A DNA stretch of 64,000 nucleotides from Streptomyces sp. NRRL WC-3742 (GCF_000720635.1 NZ_JOCF01000031.1:117477-181476), one strand, 5' to 3'; counted from the stretch's first letter, positions 1-11,549 are shown. Made by a program: numbers and translations. The notes: generated by a model from the letters alone, not told the origin.

Positions 1-3000
1 GAGCGGACCAGGCCCCAGGCGGCGGCCAGCGCCGGATCGGGGGTGGCCCCCGCCTCGGCGGCCACCGCGCCCCTGGTCACCAGGGCCAGCCGCGCGCCCT
101 CGAAGGCGGGCTCGGCCAGCCACTCCCGTACCAGCTCCAGCGCCCGGTGGACGGTTTCCCGAGCCTCGCTCCCGGTGGGGGTGAACAGTGTCGCCACGGT
201 GTCCGGTACGGGCTTCGCGGCCCGCAGCGCCGCCAGGTCGGCGAAGCCCGTCCAGCCGGACGGCAGCCCGGCACCCAGCGCGGCCACTGCCGCAGGGGCG
301 CTGGGCGCGGGCACCTCGCTCCACTCCACGGCCAGCAGCGAGCCCGCCGAGGCCCCGGCGAGCGCGGCCGTCAGCTGTTCGGCGGAGGCCGGGCGCAGGT
401 CCAGCGCGTCCACGGTCAGCACGGGTGCCCCGGCCGCGTCCGCCAGGTGCAGCGCGACCTCCTGCGGGCTCCGGACGGTGATCCGCACCCGCAGCGCGGT
501 GGCGGCGGAGGCGTGCAGCGCGACACCCGACCAGGCGAAGGGCAGCAGCACCGGCGCCTCGGCGGTGTCCGCGCGGTCGGGCTCCAGCACCATGTGCAGG
601 GCGGCGTCGAACAGCGCCGGGTGCAGGGCGAACGCCGTGGCGTCGGCCCTGGCCTCCTCGGGCAGTTCGACCTCGGCGTACACGCTGTCGCCCGAGCGCC
701 AGGCGGCGCGCAGGCCCTGGAACGCCGGGCCGTAGTCGTACCCGCGCTCGGCCAGCAGCCGGTACGCCTCCTCCAGCGCGGCCGGCCGGGCGCCCGGCGG
801 AGGCCAGGCCGTCAGGTCGGCTGCGGGGGAGGAGGCGGGGGAGGGGTCCGGGGCGGCGGGCTGGGCGGAGAGGCGCCCGGCGGCGTGCAGGGTCCAGGCG
901 CCGAGGTCCGCGTCCTCCGGGCGGGAGTGGACGGTGACGGCCCGCGAGCCGTCCTCCTCGTCCGGGGCGGCGACGGTCACCTGGAGCAGCCGGGCGCCCT
1001 GCTCGGTGAGCACCAGCGGCGCCTGGAGGGTGAGTTCGCCCAGGCCCGTGGTCCCGGTACGGGCGGCGGCCTGGAGCGCCAGCTCCACGAAGGCCGTGCC
1101 CGGGACGACCACCGTGCCGTGCACGGCGTGGTCGGCCAGCCACGGGTGGGTGGCCAGGGAGAGGCGGCCGGAGAGCACCAGCTGGTCGCTGCCCGCCAGT
1201 TCGGTGGCGGCGGCGAGCAGCGGGTGCCCGACGGCGGCCAGGCCCGTGGCGCTCAGGTCCCCGGAGGCGGCGGGCCGGGCCTGCATCCAGTAGTGCTGCC
1301 GCTCGAAGGCGTACGTGGGCAGGTCCACCGGGGCGGCGGCGGGGAGCAGCGTGGGCCAGTCGATCGCCGCGCCGCGCGTCCACAGCGCGGCCAGCGCCTC
1401 GACGGCGGTGCGGGCCTCGTCGCGGTTCCTCCGGGCGACGGGGACGGCGGTGACCTGCGCGTCCTCGGCGAGGATCTGCCTGGTCAGCGCCGTGAGGATC
1501 CCGTCCGGGCCGGTCTCGACGAAGACGGTGACGCCCTGCTCTCGGGCGGCGGTGAGGCCGTCGGCGAAGCGGACGGCCTCGCGGACGTGGCGCACCCAGT
1601 ACTCGGGGTCGGTGAGCTGGCCCGAAGTCGCCATCTCCCCGGTCACGTTGGAGACGACGGGGATCGTCGGCTCACCGTAGGCGACGGAGGCGGCGACCGT
1701 GCGGAACTCCTCCAGCATCGCGTCCATCAGCGGCGAGTGGAAGGCGTGGCTGACGCGCAGCCGCTGCGTCTTGCGCCCCTCGGCGGCCAGCTGCTCGGCG
1801 ATGGCCTCGACGACCTCCTCCTCGCCCGAAACCACCACCGAGGTCGGCGCGTTGACGGCGGCGACGGCCGCCCTGTCCTCGTACCCGACGAGCAGCGGCA
1901 GCACCTCCGCCTCGCCCGCCCGGACGGCGATCATCGCGCCGCCCTCGGGCAGTTCCTGCATCAGCCGCCCGCGCGCCTCGACCAGCCGGGCCGCGTCCGT
2001 CAGCGAGAACACCCCGGCGACGTGGGCGGCGGCCAGCTCACCGATGGAGTGCCCGACCAGCACCGAGGGCTGGACGCCGAACGCCTCCAGCAGCCGGAAG
2101 GAGGCCACCTCGAAGGCGAACAGGGCCGGCTGGGTGTACCGCGTCCGGTCCAACTCCTCCGCATCGGAAGCCTCGAAGCACAGGTCGCGCAGCGACCGCC
2201 CGAGCAGCGGGTCGAAGGCCGCGCACACCTCCTCGAAGGCGGCCGCGAACACCGGGAAGCGCTCGCTCAACTCCCGTCCCATCCCTGCCCGCTGGGCGCC
2301 CTGCCCGGTGAACAGCACGCCCACGCCGGGCAGTCCGTGCGCCACCCCGGTCACGGCCGGATCGGCCAGGGCGCCCGCCAGCTCCTCCGAGGAGGCGCCG
2401 ACGACCACGGCCCGGTGCTCGAACGCCGTCCGCCCGCTCAGCGCTGCGGCGACGGCAGCCGGGCTCAACTCGCCCCGCTGCGCCACGAACGCGGCCAGCC
2501 GCGCTGCCTGCCCGCGCAGCCCGTCCGCCGTCCGGGCGGAGAGCGGCCACGCCACCGGCCCGGCCTGCTCCCCGGCCTGCTCCCCGGTCTCCGACTCCTC
2601 CGGCGAAGGCTCGGCCTGTTCCAGCACCACGTGCGCGTTGGTCCCGCTGATCCCGAAGGACGAGACGGCCGCCCGGCGCGGACGGTCCACCGCCGGCCAG
2701 TCCCGCTGCTCGGTCAGCAGCTCCATCGAGCCCGCCGTCCAGTCCACGTGCGGAGTCGGCTCGTCCACGTTGAGCGTGCGCGGCAGCACGCCGTGCCGCA
2801 TCGCCATCACCATCTTGATGACGCCGCCCACGCCCGCCGCCGCCTGGGTGTGCCCCAGGTTGGACTTCAACGAGCCCAGCCAGAGCGGCTCTTCGCGCTC
2901 CTGCCCGTACGTAGCCAGCAGCGCCCGCGCCTCGATCGGGTCGCCGAGCGCGGTGCCGGTGCCGTGCGCCTCCACGGCGTCCACGTCGGAACCGGACAGT

Positions 3001-6000
3001 CCGGCCCGGCCGAGGGCCTGGCGGATGACGCGCTCCTGGGAGAGCCCGTTGGGGGCGGTCAGCCCGTTGCTGGCCCCGTCCTGGTTGATCGCCGAACCCC
3101 GGACGACCGCCAGTACCCGGTGCCCCTCGGCCTGGGCGACGGAGAGCCGCTCCAGCACCAGGACGCCCACGCCCTCGGCCCAGGAGGTGCCGTCGGCGGA
3201 GGAGGAGAAGGACTTGCAGCGCCCGTCCGTCGCCAGTCCGCGCTGGCGGCTGAACTCCAGGAACATGCCCGGGGTGGCCATGACCGTCACACCGCCCGCG
3301 AGGGCGAGGTCGCACTCGCCGAGCCGCAGCGACTGCGCGGCCAGGTGCAGGGCGACCAGCGAGGAGGAACAGGCGGTGTCCACCGTCACCGCTGGGCCCT
3401 CGAAGCCGAAGGAGTAGGCGATCCGGCCGGACACCACGCTGCCCGCCATGCCGGTCAGCAGGTAGCCCTCGGCGCCCTCGGGCGCCTCGTGCAGCCGGGG
3501 CCCGTAGTCGGGGGCCATGACACCGGCGAAGACGCCGGTGCGGGAGCCGCGCAGCGCGGTCGGGTCGATGCCCGCCTGCTCGACGGCCTCCCAGGAGGTC
3601 TCCAGCAGCAGCCGCTGCTGCGGGTCGGTGGCGGCGGCCTCGCGCGGGGAGATGCCGAAGAACGCGGCGTCGAAGCGGCCCGCGTCGTGCAGGAAGCCGC
3701 CCTGGGTGACGTAGCTGGTGCCGGAGTGCTCCGGGTCCGGGTGGTAGAGGCCCTCCAGGTCCCAGCCGCGGTCCTCGGGGAAGCCGGTGATGCCGTCGCG
3801 GCCCTCGGCGACGAGGCGCCACAGGTCCTCGGGGGAGGCGACCCCGCCGGGGTAGCGGCAGGCCATGCCGACGATGGCGATCGGGTCCTCGTCCACGGCG
3901 GTGAACGCGGTGACGGCCTCAGGGGAGCCGTCCGCCGTACCGAGGACGGCCTCCCGCAGGTGCCGGGCCAGCGCCGCCGGGGTCGGGTGCTCGAACAACA
4001 CCGTGGCGGGCAGGGTGAGTTCGCACTCGCCGCCGAGGGTGTTGCGGATCTGCACCGACAGGTGCGAGTCCACCCCGAGGTCCTTGAACGTCCGGTCCTC
4101 CTGGACTGCCTGCGGATCGGAGTGCCCCAGCGCGGCGGCCGTGTGCGCGACCACCAGGCGCAGCAGCGCGGCCCGCCGGCCCTCCTCGGACAGCGGCTCC
4201 AGCTCCCGCCGCAGCGCCGAGGCGGGGGCCTGTTCGGGCTCCTCGACACCGACCGTCCGCAGCGCCGGGCGGGCCGCGGCGACCTCGCCGTCCAGCCAGT
4301 ACCGCTGCCGCTGGAACGGGTACCCGGGCAGGGCGATCCGCTCGCCGCCCAGCGGCGCGAACACCGCCGACCAGTCCACCGGCAGGCCCCGTACGTGCCC
4401 CTCGGCGAGCGAGGTCAGGAAGCGCTCGGCGCCGCCCTCCTCGCGGCGCAGCGTGCCGAGCGCCAGCGCGTTCGCCCCGGCGGCCTCGGCGCTCTCCTGC
4501 ACGGAGACGGCGAGCACCGGGTGCGCGCTGGACTCGACGAAGAAGGCGTGCCCGTCGTCGAGCAGCGCCCGTACGGCGTCGGCGAAGCGGACGGTGCGGC
4601 GCAGGTTGGTGTACCAGTACGTGGCGTCCAGCCCGGCGGTGTCGAAGGGGGCGCCGGTGACGGAGGAGTAGAACGGGATCTCGCTGCCGCGCGGCTCGAT
4701 GCCGGTCAGCGCCTCGATCACCTCGCGCTCGATGAGCTCCACCTGCGCGCCGTGCGAGGCGTAGTCCACGGCGATCCGGCGGGCCCGCACGCCGTCCGCC
4801 TCGCAGGCGGCGAGCAGTTCCTCCAGCGCCTCCGGCTCCCCGGAGACGACGCTGGAGGCGGCGCCGTTGACGGAGGCCAGGGAGATCCGCTCGCCCCAGC
4901 GGGCCAGCAGCTCCACCGTCCGCTCGGCGGGCAGGGCCAGCGAGACCATGCCGCCCAGGCCCGACAGCCGCTCCTTGATGGCCCGGGCGCGCAGCGCGAC
5001 CACCCGGGCGCCGTCGCGCACGCTCAGCGCCCCGGCGACGGTCGCCGCGGCGATCTCGCCCTGGCTGTGGCCGACCACGGCGTCCGGCTCGACCCCGGCG
5101 GCCCGCCAGACGGCGGCCAGCGAGACCATCACCGCCCACAGGGCGCACTGGACGACGACCACGTCCTCCAGCGGGGCCGCGTCCGGGCCGCCGCGCACGA
5201 CGTCCACCACCGACCAGTCGAGGTGCTCGCCCAGCGCCGCGTCGCACTCGGCCAGCCGGGCGGCGAACACGGGGGAGGAGTCCAGGAGTTCGGCGGCCAT
5301 TCCGGCCCACTGCGAACCCTGGCCGGGGAAGACGAAGGCGACCTTGCCGCTCACGTCCGCCCGCCCGGTCACCAGCGCGGGCGCGGGCTGCCGGTCGGCC
5401 AGTGCGGCCAGCCCGGCCAGCGCCCCGACGCGGTCGGCGGCCACGACCACCGCGCGCTCCTCGAGCGCCGAGCGCGTCAGCGCCAGCGAGCGGCCGAGGT
5501 CCGCCAGCCCCTGCCCGAGCCCCGAGGCGGCGGCCGCCACGGCGACCTGCGCGGCCTGCGCCCGCAGCCCGGCCCGGTCGGCCCCGGAGACCGGCAGCGG
5601 CACCGGCACCTCGCCGGTCAGCAGCGCGGGGCCCGTAGGCCCGGCGGTCTCGCCCGCCGTCCGGCCCGTCCACTCGGCCACCACCACATGGCAGTTGGTG
5701 CCGCCCATGCCGAACGCGGACACGCCCGCCAGCAGCGGCCGGTCGGCCTGCGGCCAGGGCCCGAGCTCGGTGCGGACCTCCAGGCCCAGCTCGGCGAGCG
5801 GGATGTCCGGGTTGGGCGTCTCGTGGTTGAGCGTGCCGGGCAGCTCCCGGTGCTGCACGCTCAGCAGCACCTTGAGCAGGCCCGTGATCCCGGCCGCGCC
5901 CTCCAGGTGCCCCACGTTGGTCTTCACCGAGCCGACGACCAGCGGGCGCATCCGCCCGTCCGCCGTGCCGAGCGCGCCGCCGAGGGCCGCCGCCTCGATC

Positions 6001-6995
6001 GGGTCGCCGACCGGCGTGCCGGTGCCGTGCATCTCGACGTACTGGACGTAGGCGGCGTCCGTCCCCGCCCGCCGGTGGGCGAGCCGGACGACCTGCTCCT
6101 GGGCCTCGCGGTCCGGGGAGGTGAGGGTGGCGCCGCCGCCGTCGTTGTTGACGGCGCTGCCGAGCAGCAGGCCCCGGATCGGGTCGCCGTCCGCGACAGC
6201 CCTGGAGAGGAGCTTGAGGACGACGACCGCGCCGCCCTCGCCGCGCACGTACCCGTTGGCGCGGGCGTCGAAGGTGTGGCAGCGCCCGTCCGGGGAGAGC
6301 GCGCCGAAGGCGCCGATGCGCTCGGTGGTCTCCGGGATCAGGTTGAGGTTGACGCCGCCGGCCAGCGCGAGGTCGCTCTCGCCGCGGCGCAGACTCTCGC
6401 AGGCGAGGTGGACGGAGACCAGGGAGGAGGACTGCCCGGTGTCCACGGTGAGGCTGGGGCCGCGCAGCCCGAGCACGTACGAGAGCCGGTTGGCGATGAG
6501 GCTGCGGTGCAGCCCGGTCATGGTGTGCGGGGTGACGGCCTCGGGGCCGAGCTGCCCGGTGAGGGCGGCGTAGTCGTCGGTGATGACGCCGAGGAAGACG
6601 CCGGCGGGCCGGCCGGTGAGCCGGTCGGCGGCGAGGCGGGCGTCCTCCAGGGCGTGCCAGCCGAGTTCGAGGGCGAGCCGCTGGTGCGGGTCCATCGCGA
6701 CGGCCTCGCGGGGCGAGATGCCGAAGAACGCGGCGTCGAACTCGTCGACGGAGTCGAGGAAGGCGCCGCGCGGCCAGGAGGTGCGGGGGCCGTGCTCGTC
6801 GGACCAGCGGCCGGCGGGCGCCTCGGTGACGGCGTCGCGGCCCTCGCGCAGCAGGTGCCAGAAGGCGTCCGGGCCGGTGGCCTGCGGCAGCCGGCAGGCC
6901 AGGCCGATGACCGCGACCGGCTCGCTGACCGGCTCGCTGACCGCCTGGGCGAGCGGCTCGTCGGTGGTGTGGTGGTTCATGGCGCGCTTGGACAT
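1..6995 (-). CDS. Type I polyketide synthase: KSQ loading module plus first extension module (3' end outside window)
   Basis: Modular PKS subunit that starts a polyketide chain. Domains from the N-terminus: KSQ with DTGQSSSL, where Gln188 replaces the catalytic Cys; AT with GHSQG (Ser644) and YASH (745-748), the methylmalonyl-CoA signature; ACP with phosphopantetheine Ser977; a normal KS (DTACSSSL, Cys1209); a second AT with GHSIG (Ser1650) and HAFH (1750-1753), the malonyl-CoA signature; DH with His1956 in an HxxxGxxxxP motif and Asp2130 in DAALH; then the start of the KR structural domain. KSQ domains decarboxylate the loaded extender, so propionyl-ACP is the predicted primer. Start is the ATG at 6995; an in-frame ATG at 6980 is possible. 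It lies 14 bp after the upstream PKS gene, so the two are probably co-transcribed. The reading frame continues past base 1. Confidence 0.96.
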   Translation of the reverse strand, partial: MSKRAMNHHTTDEPLAQAVSEPVSEPVAVIGLACRLPQATGPDAFWHLLREGRDAVTEAPAGRWSDEHGPRTSWPRGAFLDSVDEFDAAFFGISPREAVAMDPHQRLALELGWHALEDARLAADRLTGRPAGVFLGVITDDYAALTGQLGPEAVTPHTMTGLHRSLIANRLSYVLGLRGPSLTVDTGQSSSLVSVHLACESLRRGESDLALAGGVNLNLIPETTERIGAFGALSPDGRCHTFDARANGYVRGEGGAVVVLKLLSRAVADGDPIRGLLLGSAVNNDGGGATLTSPDREAQEQVVRLAHRRAGTDAAYVQYVEMHGTGTPVGDPIEAAALGGALGTADGRMRPLVVGSVKTNVGHLEGAAGITGLLKVLLSVQHRELPGTLNHETPNPDIPLAELGLEVRTELGPWPQADRPLLAGVSAFGMGGTNCHVVVAEWTGRTAGETAGPTGPALLTGEVPVPLPVSGADRAGLRAQAAQVAVAAAASGLGQGLADLGRSLALTRSALEERAVVVAADRVGALAGLAALADRQPAPALVTGRADVSGKVAFVFPGQGSQWAGMAAELLDSSPVFAARLAECDAALGEHLDWSVVDVVRGGPDAAPLEDVVVVQCALWAVMVSLAAVWRAAGVEPDAVVGHSQGEIAAATVAGALSVRDGARVVALRARAIKERLSGLGGMVSLALPAERTVELLARWGERISLASVNGAASSVVSGEPEALEELLAACEADGVRARRIAVDYASHGAQVELIEREVIEALTGIEPRGSEIPFYSSVTGAPFDTAGLDATYWYTNLRRTVRFADAVRALLDDGHAFFVESSAHPVLAVSVQESAEAAGANALALGTLRREEGGAERFLTSLAEGHVRGLPVDWSAVFAPLGGERIALPGYPFQRQRYWLDGEVAAARPALRTVGVEEPEQAPASALRRELEPLSEEGRRAALLRLVVAHTAAALGHSDPQAVQEDRTFKDLGVDSHLSVQIRNTLGGECELTLPATVLFEHPTPAALARHLREAVLGTADGSPEAVTAFTAVDEDPIAIVGMACRYPGGVASPEDLWRLVAEGRDGITGFPEDRGWDLEGLYHPDPEHSGTSYVTQGGFLHDAGRFDAAFFGISPREAAATDPQQRLLLETSWEAVEQAGIDPTALRGSRTGVFAGVMAPDYGPRLHEAPEGAEGYLLTGMAGSVVSGRIAYSFGFEGPAVTVDTACSSSLVALHLAAQSLRLGECDLALAGGVTVMATPGMFLEFSRQRGLATDGRCKSFSSSADGTSWAEGVGVLVLERLSVAQAEGHRVLAVVRGSAINQDGASNGLTAPNGLSQERVIRQALGRAGLSGSDVDAVEAHGTGTALGDPIEARALLATYGQEREEPLWLGSLKSNLGHTQAAAGVGGVIKMVMAMRHGVLPRTLNVDEPTPHVDWTAGSMELLTEQRDWPAVDRPRRAAVSSFGISGTNAHVVLEQAEPSPEESETGEQAGEQAGPVAWPLSARTADGLRGQAARLAAFVAQRGELSPAAVAAALSGRTAFEHRAVVVGASSEELAGALADPAVTGVAHGLPGVGVLFTGQGAQRAGMGRELSERFPVFAAAFEEVCAAFDPLLGRSLRDLCFEASDAEELDRTRYTQPALFAFEVASFRLLEAFGVQPSVLVGHSIGELAAAHVAGVFSLTDAARLVEARGRLMQELPEGGAMIAVRAGEAEVLPLLVGYEDRAAVAAVNAPTSVVVSGEEEVVEAIAEQLAAEGRKTQRLRVSHAFHSPLMDAMLEEFRTVAASVAYGEPTIPVVSNVTGEMATSGQLTDPEYWVRHVREAVRFADGLTAAREQGVTVFVETGPDGILTALTRQILAEDAQVTAVPVARRNRDEARTAVEALAALWTRGAAIDWPTLLPAAAPVDLPTYAFERQHYWMQARPAASGDLSATGLAAVGHPLLAAATELAGSDQLVLSGRLSLATHPWLADHAVHGTVVVPGTAFVELALQAAARTGTTGLGELTLQAPLVLTEQGARLLQVTVAAPDEEDGSRAVTVHSRPEDADLGAWTLHAAGRLSAQPAAPDPSPASSPAADLTAWPPPGARPAALEEAYRLLAERGYDYGPAFQGLRAAWRSGDSVYAEVELPEEARADATAFALHPALFDAALHMVLEPDRADTAEAPVLLPFAWSGVALHASAATALRVRITVRSPQEVALHLADAAGAPVLTVDALDLRPASAEQLTAALAGASAGSLLAVEWSEVPAPSAPAAVAALGAGLPSGWTGFADLAALRAAKPVPDTVATLFTPTGSEARETVHRALELVREWLAEPAFEGARLALVTRGAVAAEAGATPDPALAAAWGLVR

Positions 6996-7009
6996 AACCC
7001 CATCCAGCT

Positions 7010-10000
7010 TCAGGAGAGTTCGGGAGCGGTGGTCAGCAGCTCGGCGGCCAGGAACTCGGCCAGAGCCAGGGGAGTCGGGTACTCGTAGACGGCGCTGAGG
7101 GACAGCTCCAGACCGGTCTCGTCGCGCAGCCGGTTTCCGAAGTCGACGGCGGACAGCGAGGTGAAGCCGAGGTCGAGGAAGTCGGCGTCGGGCTCGATCT
7201 CCGCGCCGGAGCTGTGGCCGAGGGCGCCGGCGCACTCGTCGCGCACGAAGCGGCACAGCTCCTCGACGAGGGCGGCCTCGTCCAGTCCGCGCAGCCGCTC
7301 GAGGAGGGTGGGCGCGCTCTCCGCCTCCTCCTCCACGTCCTCGGTACCGGCGGGGCGCTGCTCGTGCCACCAGGCGGTGAGCAGCGGCAGCAGCCGGTCC
7401 AGGGGCTCCTGGTGCTCGGTGGCGCCGCCGAGCAGGGCGAGCAGCTCGGCGCCGTCCCCGGTGTCGACGGCCTGCCAGAACCGGCCCTCGACGGTGCCGA
7501 CCCGGGCGGCGGCCGCGGGCGCCTCCCCGGTGGCCTCCAGCCAGTAGCGCTTGCGCTGGAACGCGTACGTCGGCAGCTCGCCCGGTGCGGCCGGGTCGGC
7601 GGCGACGGCGCGGGCCAGGTCGACGCGGTGGCCGCCGACGTACAGCCCGGCGAGCGCGCCGAGCAGGGCGGTGGCCTCGGGCCGGTCGCGGCGCAGCGCG
7701 GGGAGCACGGTGGCGTCGGCGGTGTGGGCGGCGAGGCTCTCGCGGGCCATCGCGGTGAGGATCGCGTCCGGCCCGACCTCGACGAAGACGCCGACGCCCT
7801 CGGCCCGCAGCGCGGCGACGCCGTCGGCGAAGCGGACGGCCTCGCGGATCTGGCCCACCCAGTACTTGGGGTCGGTGAGCCGCCCGGGCTCGGCGAGCGC
7901 GCCGGTGACGTCGGAGACCACGGGGACGGCGGGCTCCCGGTAGGTGATCCGCTCGGCGACGGCCGCGAACTCGGCGAGCACCGGGTCCATGTGGGCGGAG
8001 TGGAAGGCGTGGCCGACCTGGAGGCGCTTGGTGCGCCGGCCGGTGGCGGCCAGTGCGGCGGCCACCTCGGTGACGGCGTCCTCGTCGCCCGAGAGGACGA
8101 CGGCGGCGGGGCCGTTGACGGCGGCGACACAGACCCGGTCGCCGTACGGCCGCAGCGCGGCGAGCACCTCCTCCTCCCCGGCCTGGACGGCGACCATGGC
8201 GCCGCCGGCGGGCACGCTCTGCATCAGCCGGGCGCGGGCGGTGACCAGCACGGCCGCGTCCGCCAGGTCGAACACTCCGGCGACGTGGGCGGCGGCCAGC
8301 TCGCCGATGGAGTGCCCGAGCAGGTAGTCGGGGCGGACGCCGAAGTCCTCCAGCAGCCGGTAGAGCGCCACCTCGACGGCGAACAGCGCCGGCTGGGTGT
8401 ACTGCGTCCGGTCCAGGTCGTCCGAGTCGGAAGCCTCGAAGCACAGTTCGCGCAGCGAGCGCCCCAGCAGCGGGTCGAAGGCCGCGCACACCTCCTCGAA
8501 GGCGGCCGCGAACACCGGGAAGCGCTCGCACAACTCCCGTCCCATGCCCACCCGCTGGGCGCCCTGCCCGGTGAACAGGACGGCGATCGGCCCCGGCGCG
8601 GCGGCGCGGCCCTGCACCACGGAGGGGTCGCCGCCCCCGGAGGCCAGCGCGGCGAGCCCGGCCACCGTCGCCTCCCGGCCGGCGCCGAGGACGACGGCGC
8701 GGTGCTCGAAGCCGGTCCGGCCGGCGAGCAGGGCGGCGGCCACCGCGCCCGGGTCGGCCTCCGGACGGGCGACGAGGTGGGCGTGCAGCCGCTGGGCCTG
8801 CCCGCGCAGCGCCCGGGGGCTGCGGGCGCTCAGCGCCAGCGGCACCAACCCGGCCCGTCCACCGGGGAGTTCGGCGCTCTCACCGGCCCGCGGTTCGGCC
8901 TGTTCGGCCTGTTCGGCCTGTTCGAGGATGACGTGGGCGTTGGTGCCGCTGATCCCGAAGGAGGACACCGCCGCCCGGCGCGGCCGGTCCACAGCCGGCC
9001 ACTCCCGCTGCTCGGTGAGCAGCCGTACCGAGCCCGCCGTCCAGTCCACGTGCCGGGTGGGCTCGTCCACGTGCAGGGTCCGCGGCAGCACGCCGTGCCG
9101 GAGCGCCTGCACGGTCTTGATGACCCCGCCGACGCCGGCCGCGGCCTGCGCGTGCCCGATGTTGGACTTCAGCGAGCCCAGCCAGAGCGGCTCCTCGCGC
9201 TCCTGCCCGTAGACGGCCAGCAGCGCCTGCGCCTCGATCGGGTCGCCGAGCGCCGTGCCGGTGCCGTGCGCCTCGACGGCGTCGACCTCGGCGGGGGAGA
9301 GGCCCGCCTCGGCGAGGGCCTGGCGGATGACGCGCTCCTGGGAGGGGCCGTTGGGGGCGGTCATGCCGTTGCTGGCGCCGTCCTGGTTGACGGCCGAGCC
9401 GCGGATCAGGGCGAGGACGGGGTGCCCGTTGGCCCGGGCGTCGGAGAGGCGCTCCAGCACCAGCAGCCCGACGCCCTCGGACCAGCCGGTGCCGTCCGCG
9501 GACTGCGCGAACGCCTTGCAGCGCCCGTCCGGGGCGAGGCCGCGCTGGCGGCTGAACTCGACGAAGACGCCCGGAGTGGCCATCACCGTGGCCCCGCCGG
9601 CGAGGGCCAGGGTGCACTCGCCGCGCCGCAGCGACTGGGCGGCGAGGTGGAGGGTGACGAGGGAGGAGGAGCAGGCGGTGTCCACGGTGATCGCCGGGCC
9701 CTCGAAGCCGAAGGTGTAGGAGAGGCGGCCGGAGGCGACGCTACCGGCGCTGCCGATCCCGATCAGGCCCTCGACCTCGGTCGGTGTGGGGGTGCAACTG
9801 TAGGCGTAGTCCTGGTACATGACGCCGGTGAAGACGCCGACCCGCTCCCCGCGCAGGGTGTCGGGCACGATCCCGGCCCGCTCGAACGCCTCCCAGGAGG
9901 TCTCCAGCAGCAGCCGCTGCTGCGGGTCGACCGCCACGGCCTCGCGCGGCGGCAGGCCGAAGAACCCGGCGTCGAACTCGCCCGCGCCGTACAGGAATCC

Positions 10001-10291
10001 GCCGAGCGTCGAGTACGTCCTGCCACTGGCCCGCGGGTCCGGGTCGTACAGGTCGGCCACGGGCCAGCCGCGGTCCTCGGGGAACTCGCCGATGGCGTCC
10101 GTGCCTTCGGCGACCAGGCGCCACAGGTCCTCGGGGGAGGAGACGTCCCCGGGGTAGCGGCAGGCCATGCCGACGATCGCGATCGGCTCCTGTTCCCGCT
10201 CGGCCAGTTCGGTGAGCCGCTGCTGCGCCTGGTGCAGGGCCGTGGTGGTCCGCCTCAGGTATTCCCGGAGCTTTTCCTCGTTCGTGGACAT
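7010..10291 (-). CDS. Type I polyketide synthase, single KS-AT-ACP module
   Basis: A 1,093-aa minimal extension module. It begins with a short helical segment ([18 protein letters not shown]...) like the N-terminal docking coiled coils that receive a chain from another PKS subunit. Then KS (DTACSSSL, Cys207), AT with GHSIG (Ser661) and HAFH (761-764), predicting malonyl-CoA, and ACP with Ser1045 in GFTSL. There is no KR, DH, ER or thioesterase, so it should leave a beta-keto group. The protein ends about a dozen residues after the ACP, without the usual long C-terminal docking region. Longer in-frame starts exist to 10507, but this ATG fits the docking-domain N-terminus. Although first in the operon, it cannot act first because the KSQ loader is in the next gene. 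Confidence 0.95.
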   Translation of the reverse strand: MSTNEEKLREYLRRTTTALHQAQQRLTELAEREQEPIAIVGMACRYPGDVSSPEDLWRLVAEGTDAIGEFPEDRGWPVADLYDPDPRASGRTYSTLGGFLYGAGEFDAGFFGLPPREAVAVDPQQRLLLETSWEAFERAGIVPDTLRGERVGVFTGVMYQDYAYSCTPTPTEVEGLIGIGSAGSVASGRLSYTFGFEGPAITVDTACSSSLVTLHLAAQSLRRGECTLALAGGATVMATPGVFVEFSRQRGLAPDGRCKAFAQSADGTGWSEGVGLLVLERLSDARANGHPVLALIRGSAVNQDGASNGMTAPNGPSQERVIRQALAEAGLSPAEVDAVEAHGTGTALGDPIEAQALLAVYGQEREEPLWLGSLKSNIGHAQAAAGVGGVIKTVQALRHGVLPRTLHVDEPTRHVDWTAGSVRLLTEQREWPAVDRPRRAAVSSFGISGTNAHVILEQAEQAEQAEPRAGESAELPGGRAGLVPLALSARSPRALRGQAQRLHAHLVARPEADPGAVAAALLAGRTGFEHRAVVLGAGREATVAGLAALASGGGDPSVVQGRAAAPGPIAVLFTGQGAQRVGMGRELCERFPVFAAAFEEVCAAFDPLLGRSLRELCFEASDSDDLDRTQYTQPALFAVEVALYRLLEDFGVRPDYLLGHSIGELAAAHVAGVFDLADAAVLVTARARLMQSVPAGGAMVAVQAGEEEVLAALRPYGDRVCVAAVNGPAAVVLSGDEDAVTEVAAALAATGRRTKRLQVGHAFHSAHMDPVLAEFAAVAERITYREPAVPVVSDVTGALAEPGRLTDPKYWVGQIREAVRFADGVAALRAEGVGVFVEVGPDAILTAMARESLAAHTADATVLPALRRDRPEATALLGALAGLYVGGHRVDLARAVAADPAAPGELPTYAFQRKRYWLEATGEAPAAAARVGTVEGRFWQAVDTGDGAELLALLGGATEHQEPLDRLLPLLTAWWHEQRPAGTEDVEEEAESAPTLLERLRGLDEAALVEELCRFVRDECAGALGHSSGAEIEPDADFLDLGFTSLSAVDFGNRLRDETGLELSLSAVYEYPTPLALAEFLAAELLTTAPELS
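8894..8920. repeat. Three tandem 9-bp units inside a PKS gene
   Basis: TTCGGCCTG is repeated three times in the linker between KS and AT of the KS-AT-ACP protein. On the coding strand it gives repeated Glu-Gln-Ala triplets. A 9-bp unit keeps frame, so copy number can change without harm. Confidence 0.8.
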
Positions 10292-10592
10292 GCGAACGTC
10301 TTTCTCCTCGTCGTGAAGAACGGACGGCCCGGTGAATTCCCGCGCAGGGCAGCGGGCGGGACGCGCCGACCCTAGCCATTCGCGCAATTCCGGCTCAACC
10401 CCCGACGGCCCCCTAATGCGGCGCCCGCGGGCCCTTTGCGCGCCGGGCGGGGCGGCCTGCGGGCAGGGGGCACCCCTATTGCCGGGTAGGGGTGTCGGGG
10501 TGGCCATGAGGGGGGTTCTGCGGGTGGCAGCCCGGGGGCCGCCGCCGCTTGAATGCTAACGACCGGAATCGTCGGAGAGGACGGGAATCAGA
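10292..10592. other. Divergent intergenic region between PKS operon and type II thioesterase
   Basis: About 300 bp without a credible gene. It must hold promoters for the leftward PKS genes and the rightward thioesterase. The only structured element I see is the inverted repeat at 10471-10494; no strong -35/-10 pair stands out. Confidence 0.6.
10471..10494. promoter_or_regulatory. Inverted repeat, candidate operator of the PKS/thioesterase promoters
   Basis: Perfect 8-bp arms CACCCCTA and TAGGGGTG separated by 8 nt, centred roughly midway between the divergent start codons. Position and symmetry suit a dimeric pathway regulator. No regulator gene is in the window, so the protein is unknown. 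Confidence 0.5.
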
Positions 10593-11375
10593 ATGTACGA
10601 GTCAACGGCCCGCGACCGGAGCAATCTGTGGATCCGGCGTTTCCAGCCGGCTCCGGCGGCGCCCTCGCAGCTGGTCTGCCTGTCGCACGCGGGCGGCTCG
10701 GCGGGGTACTTCCTGCCGGTCGCCCGGGCGATGCCGACCTCGGTGGACGTGCTGGCGGTGCAGTACCCGGGCCGCCAGGACCGCTCGGGCGAGCCCTGCG
10801 TGGAGGACGTGCACGAGCTCGCCGACCTCCTGGTGCGCGAGCTGGAGCCCTGGGCGGACAGGCCGTTCACGCTCTTCGGCCACAGCCTGGGCGCCTCCCT
10901 CGCCTTCGAGACGGCCGTGCGGCTGGAGCGGGCGGGCATCGAGGTGCGGGGCGTGGTCGCCTCCGGCCGGCGGGCGCCCTCGCGCCACCGCGAGGAGCGG
11001 GTGCACCTGCTGGACGACCGGGCGCTGATCCGGGACCTGGAGCGGCTGAGCGGGACGGATCCGAAGATGCTCCGCGATCCGGAAATTCTCGCGATGATCC
11101 TTCCGTACATCCGCAGCGACTACAAGGCGGCGGAACTCTACCGTTCCCGGCCGGGCGCGGATTCCGTTCAGGCGCCCATTCTGGTGCTCACCGGTGACGC
11201 CGATCCCCATGTCACGGATCCGGAGGCGGCGGCCTGGTCGGAACACACCTCCGGGGATTTCTCCCGGCGGGTTTTCCCGGGCGGTCACTTCTTCCTGAAC
11301 GACCACGCGCTGGCGATCATCCCGACGATCGCCGAATTCATCGGAGCGAATCGCGAACTGGCCGGAGTGAGGTGA
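10593..11375 (+). CDS. Type II thioesterase of the polyketide cluster
   Basis: A 260-aa alpha/beta hydrolase of the type II thioesterase family. These stand-alone enzymes hydrolyse wrong or stalled acyl groups from carrier proteins of modular synthases. The nucleophile elbow is GHSLG with Ser98; the N-terminal SHAGGSAGYF and YPGRQDR segments are typical of the family. The Asp in LTGDADPHV and the His in PGGHFFLN complete the triad. Length matches the family. It is transcribed divergently from the PKS genes and is followed by a strong terminator, so it forms its own unit. It is not a chain-releasing domain; no type I TE is visible in the window. Confidence 0.93.
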   Translation: MYESTARDRSNLWIRRFQPAPAAPSQLVCLSHAGGSAGYFLPVARAMPTSVDVLAVQYPGRQDRSGEPCVEDVHELADLLVRELEPWADRPFTLFGHSLGASLAFETAVRLERAGIEVRGVVASGRRAPSRHREERVHLLDDRALIRDLERLSGTDPKMLRDPEILAMILPYIRSDYKAAELYRSRPGADSVQAPILVLTGDADPHVTDPEAAAWSEHTSGDFSRRVFPGGHFFLNDHALAIIPTIAEFIGANRELAGVR

Positions 11376-11415
11376 ATCCGGCGCGCCCGGCCGGTGAATT
11401 CCGGGCGTTTCGCGA

Positions 11416-11454
11416 GTGGCCGGTCGGGGCTGTCGGACAGCCCCGACCGGCCAC
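11416..11454 (+). terminator. Rho-independent-type hairpin after thioesterase gene
   Basis: Perfect 18-bp stem with a 3-nt loop, about 40 bp past the thioesterase stop. There is no U-tract, which is common in Streptomyces terminators. Confidence 0.85.
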
Positions 11455-11496
11455 GCGTGCGGCCCCCGCGCGCCCTCGCGCGTCAGCACCGAAGAG

Positions 11497-11512
11497 TGTG
11501 ACGCGGATCACA
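11497..11512. promoter_or_regulatory. CRP-like palindrome upstream of efflux gene
   Basis: TGTGACGCGGATCACA matches the classical TGTGA-N6-TCACA CRP/FNR-family site exactly. It ends 59 bp before the efflux start codon, next to the candidate TetR operator. A Crp or other CRP-family protein is the likely binder; this is inference from the motif. Confidence 0.5.
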
Positions 11513-11526
11513 AATCAGGATCATAG

Positions 11527-11549
11527 CGATACGCTCCCGTTGCGTATCG
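11527..11549. promoter_or_regulatory. Candidate TetR operator in front of efflux-tetR operon
   Basis: Perfect inverted repeat CGATACGC-N7-GCGTATCG ending 22 bp before the efflux start codon. Size and symmetry fit TetR-family operators, and the co-transcribed tetR gene is the obvious ligand. A -10-like TACAGT follows at 11558-11563, so binding would cover the core promoter. Confidence 0.65.

Noticed and set aside
147..7088. A 2,313-codon open frame on the plus strand across the PKS genes
   Set aside because: Its translation is low-complexity Arg/Gly/Pro with no domain, while the minus strand has complete PKS domains. Antisense open frames of this size are expected at this GC content.
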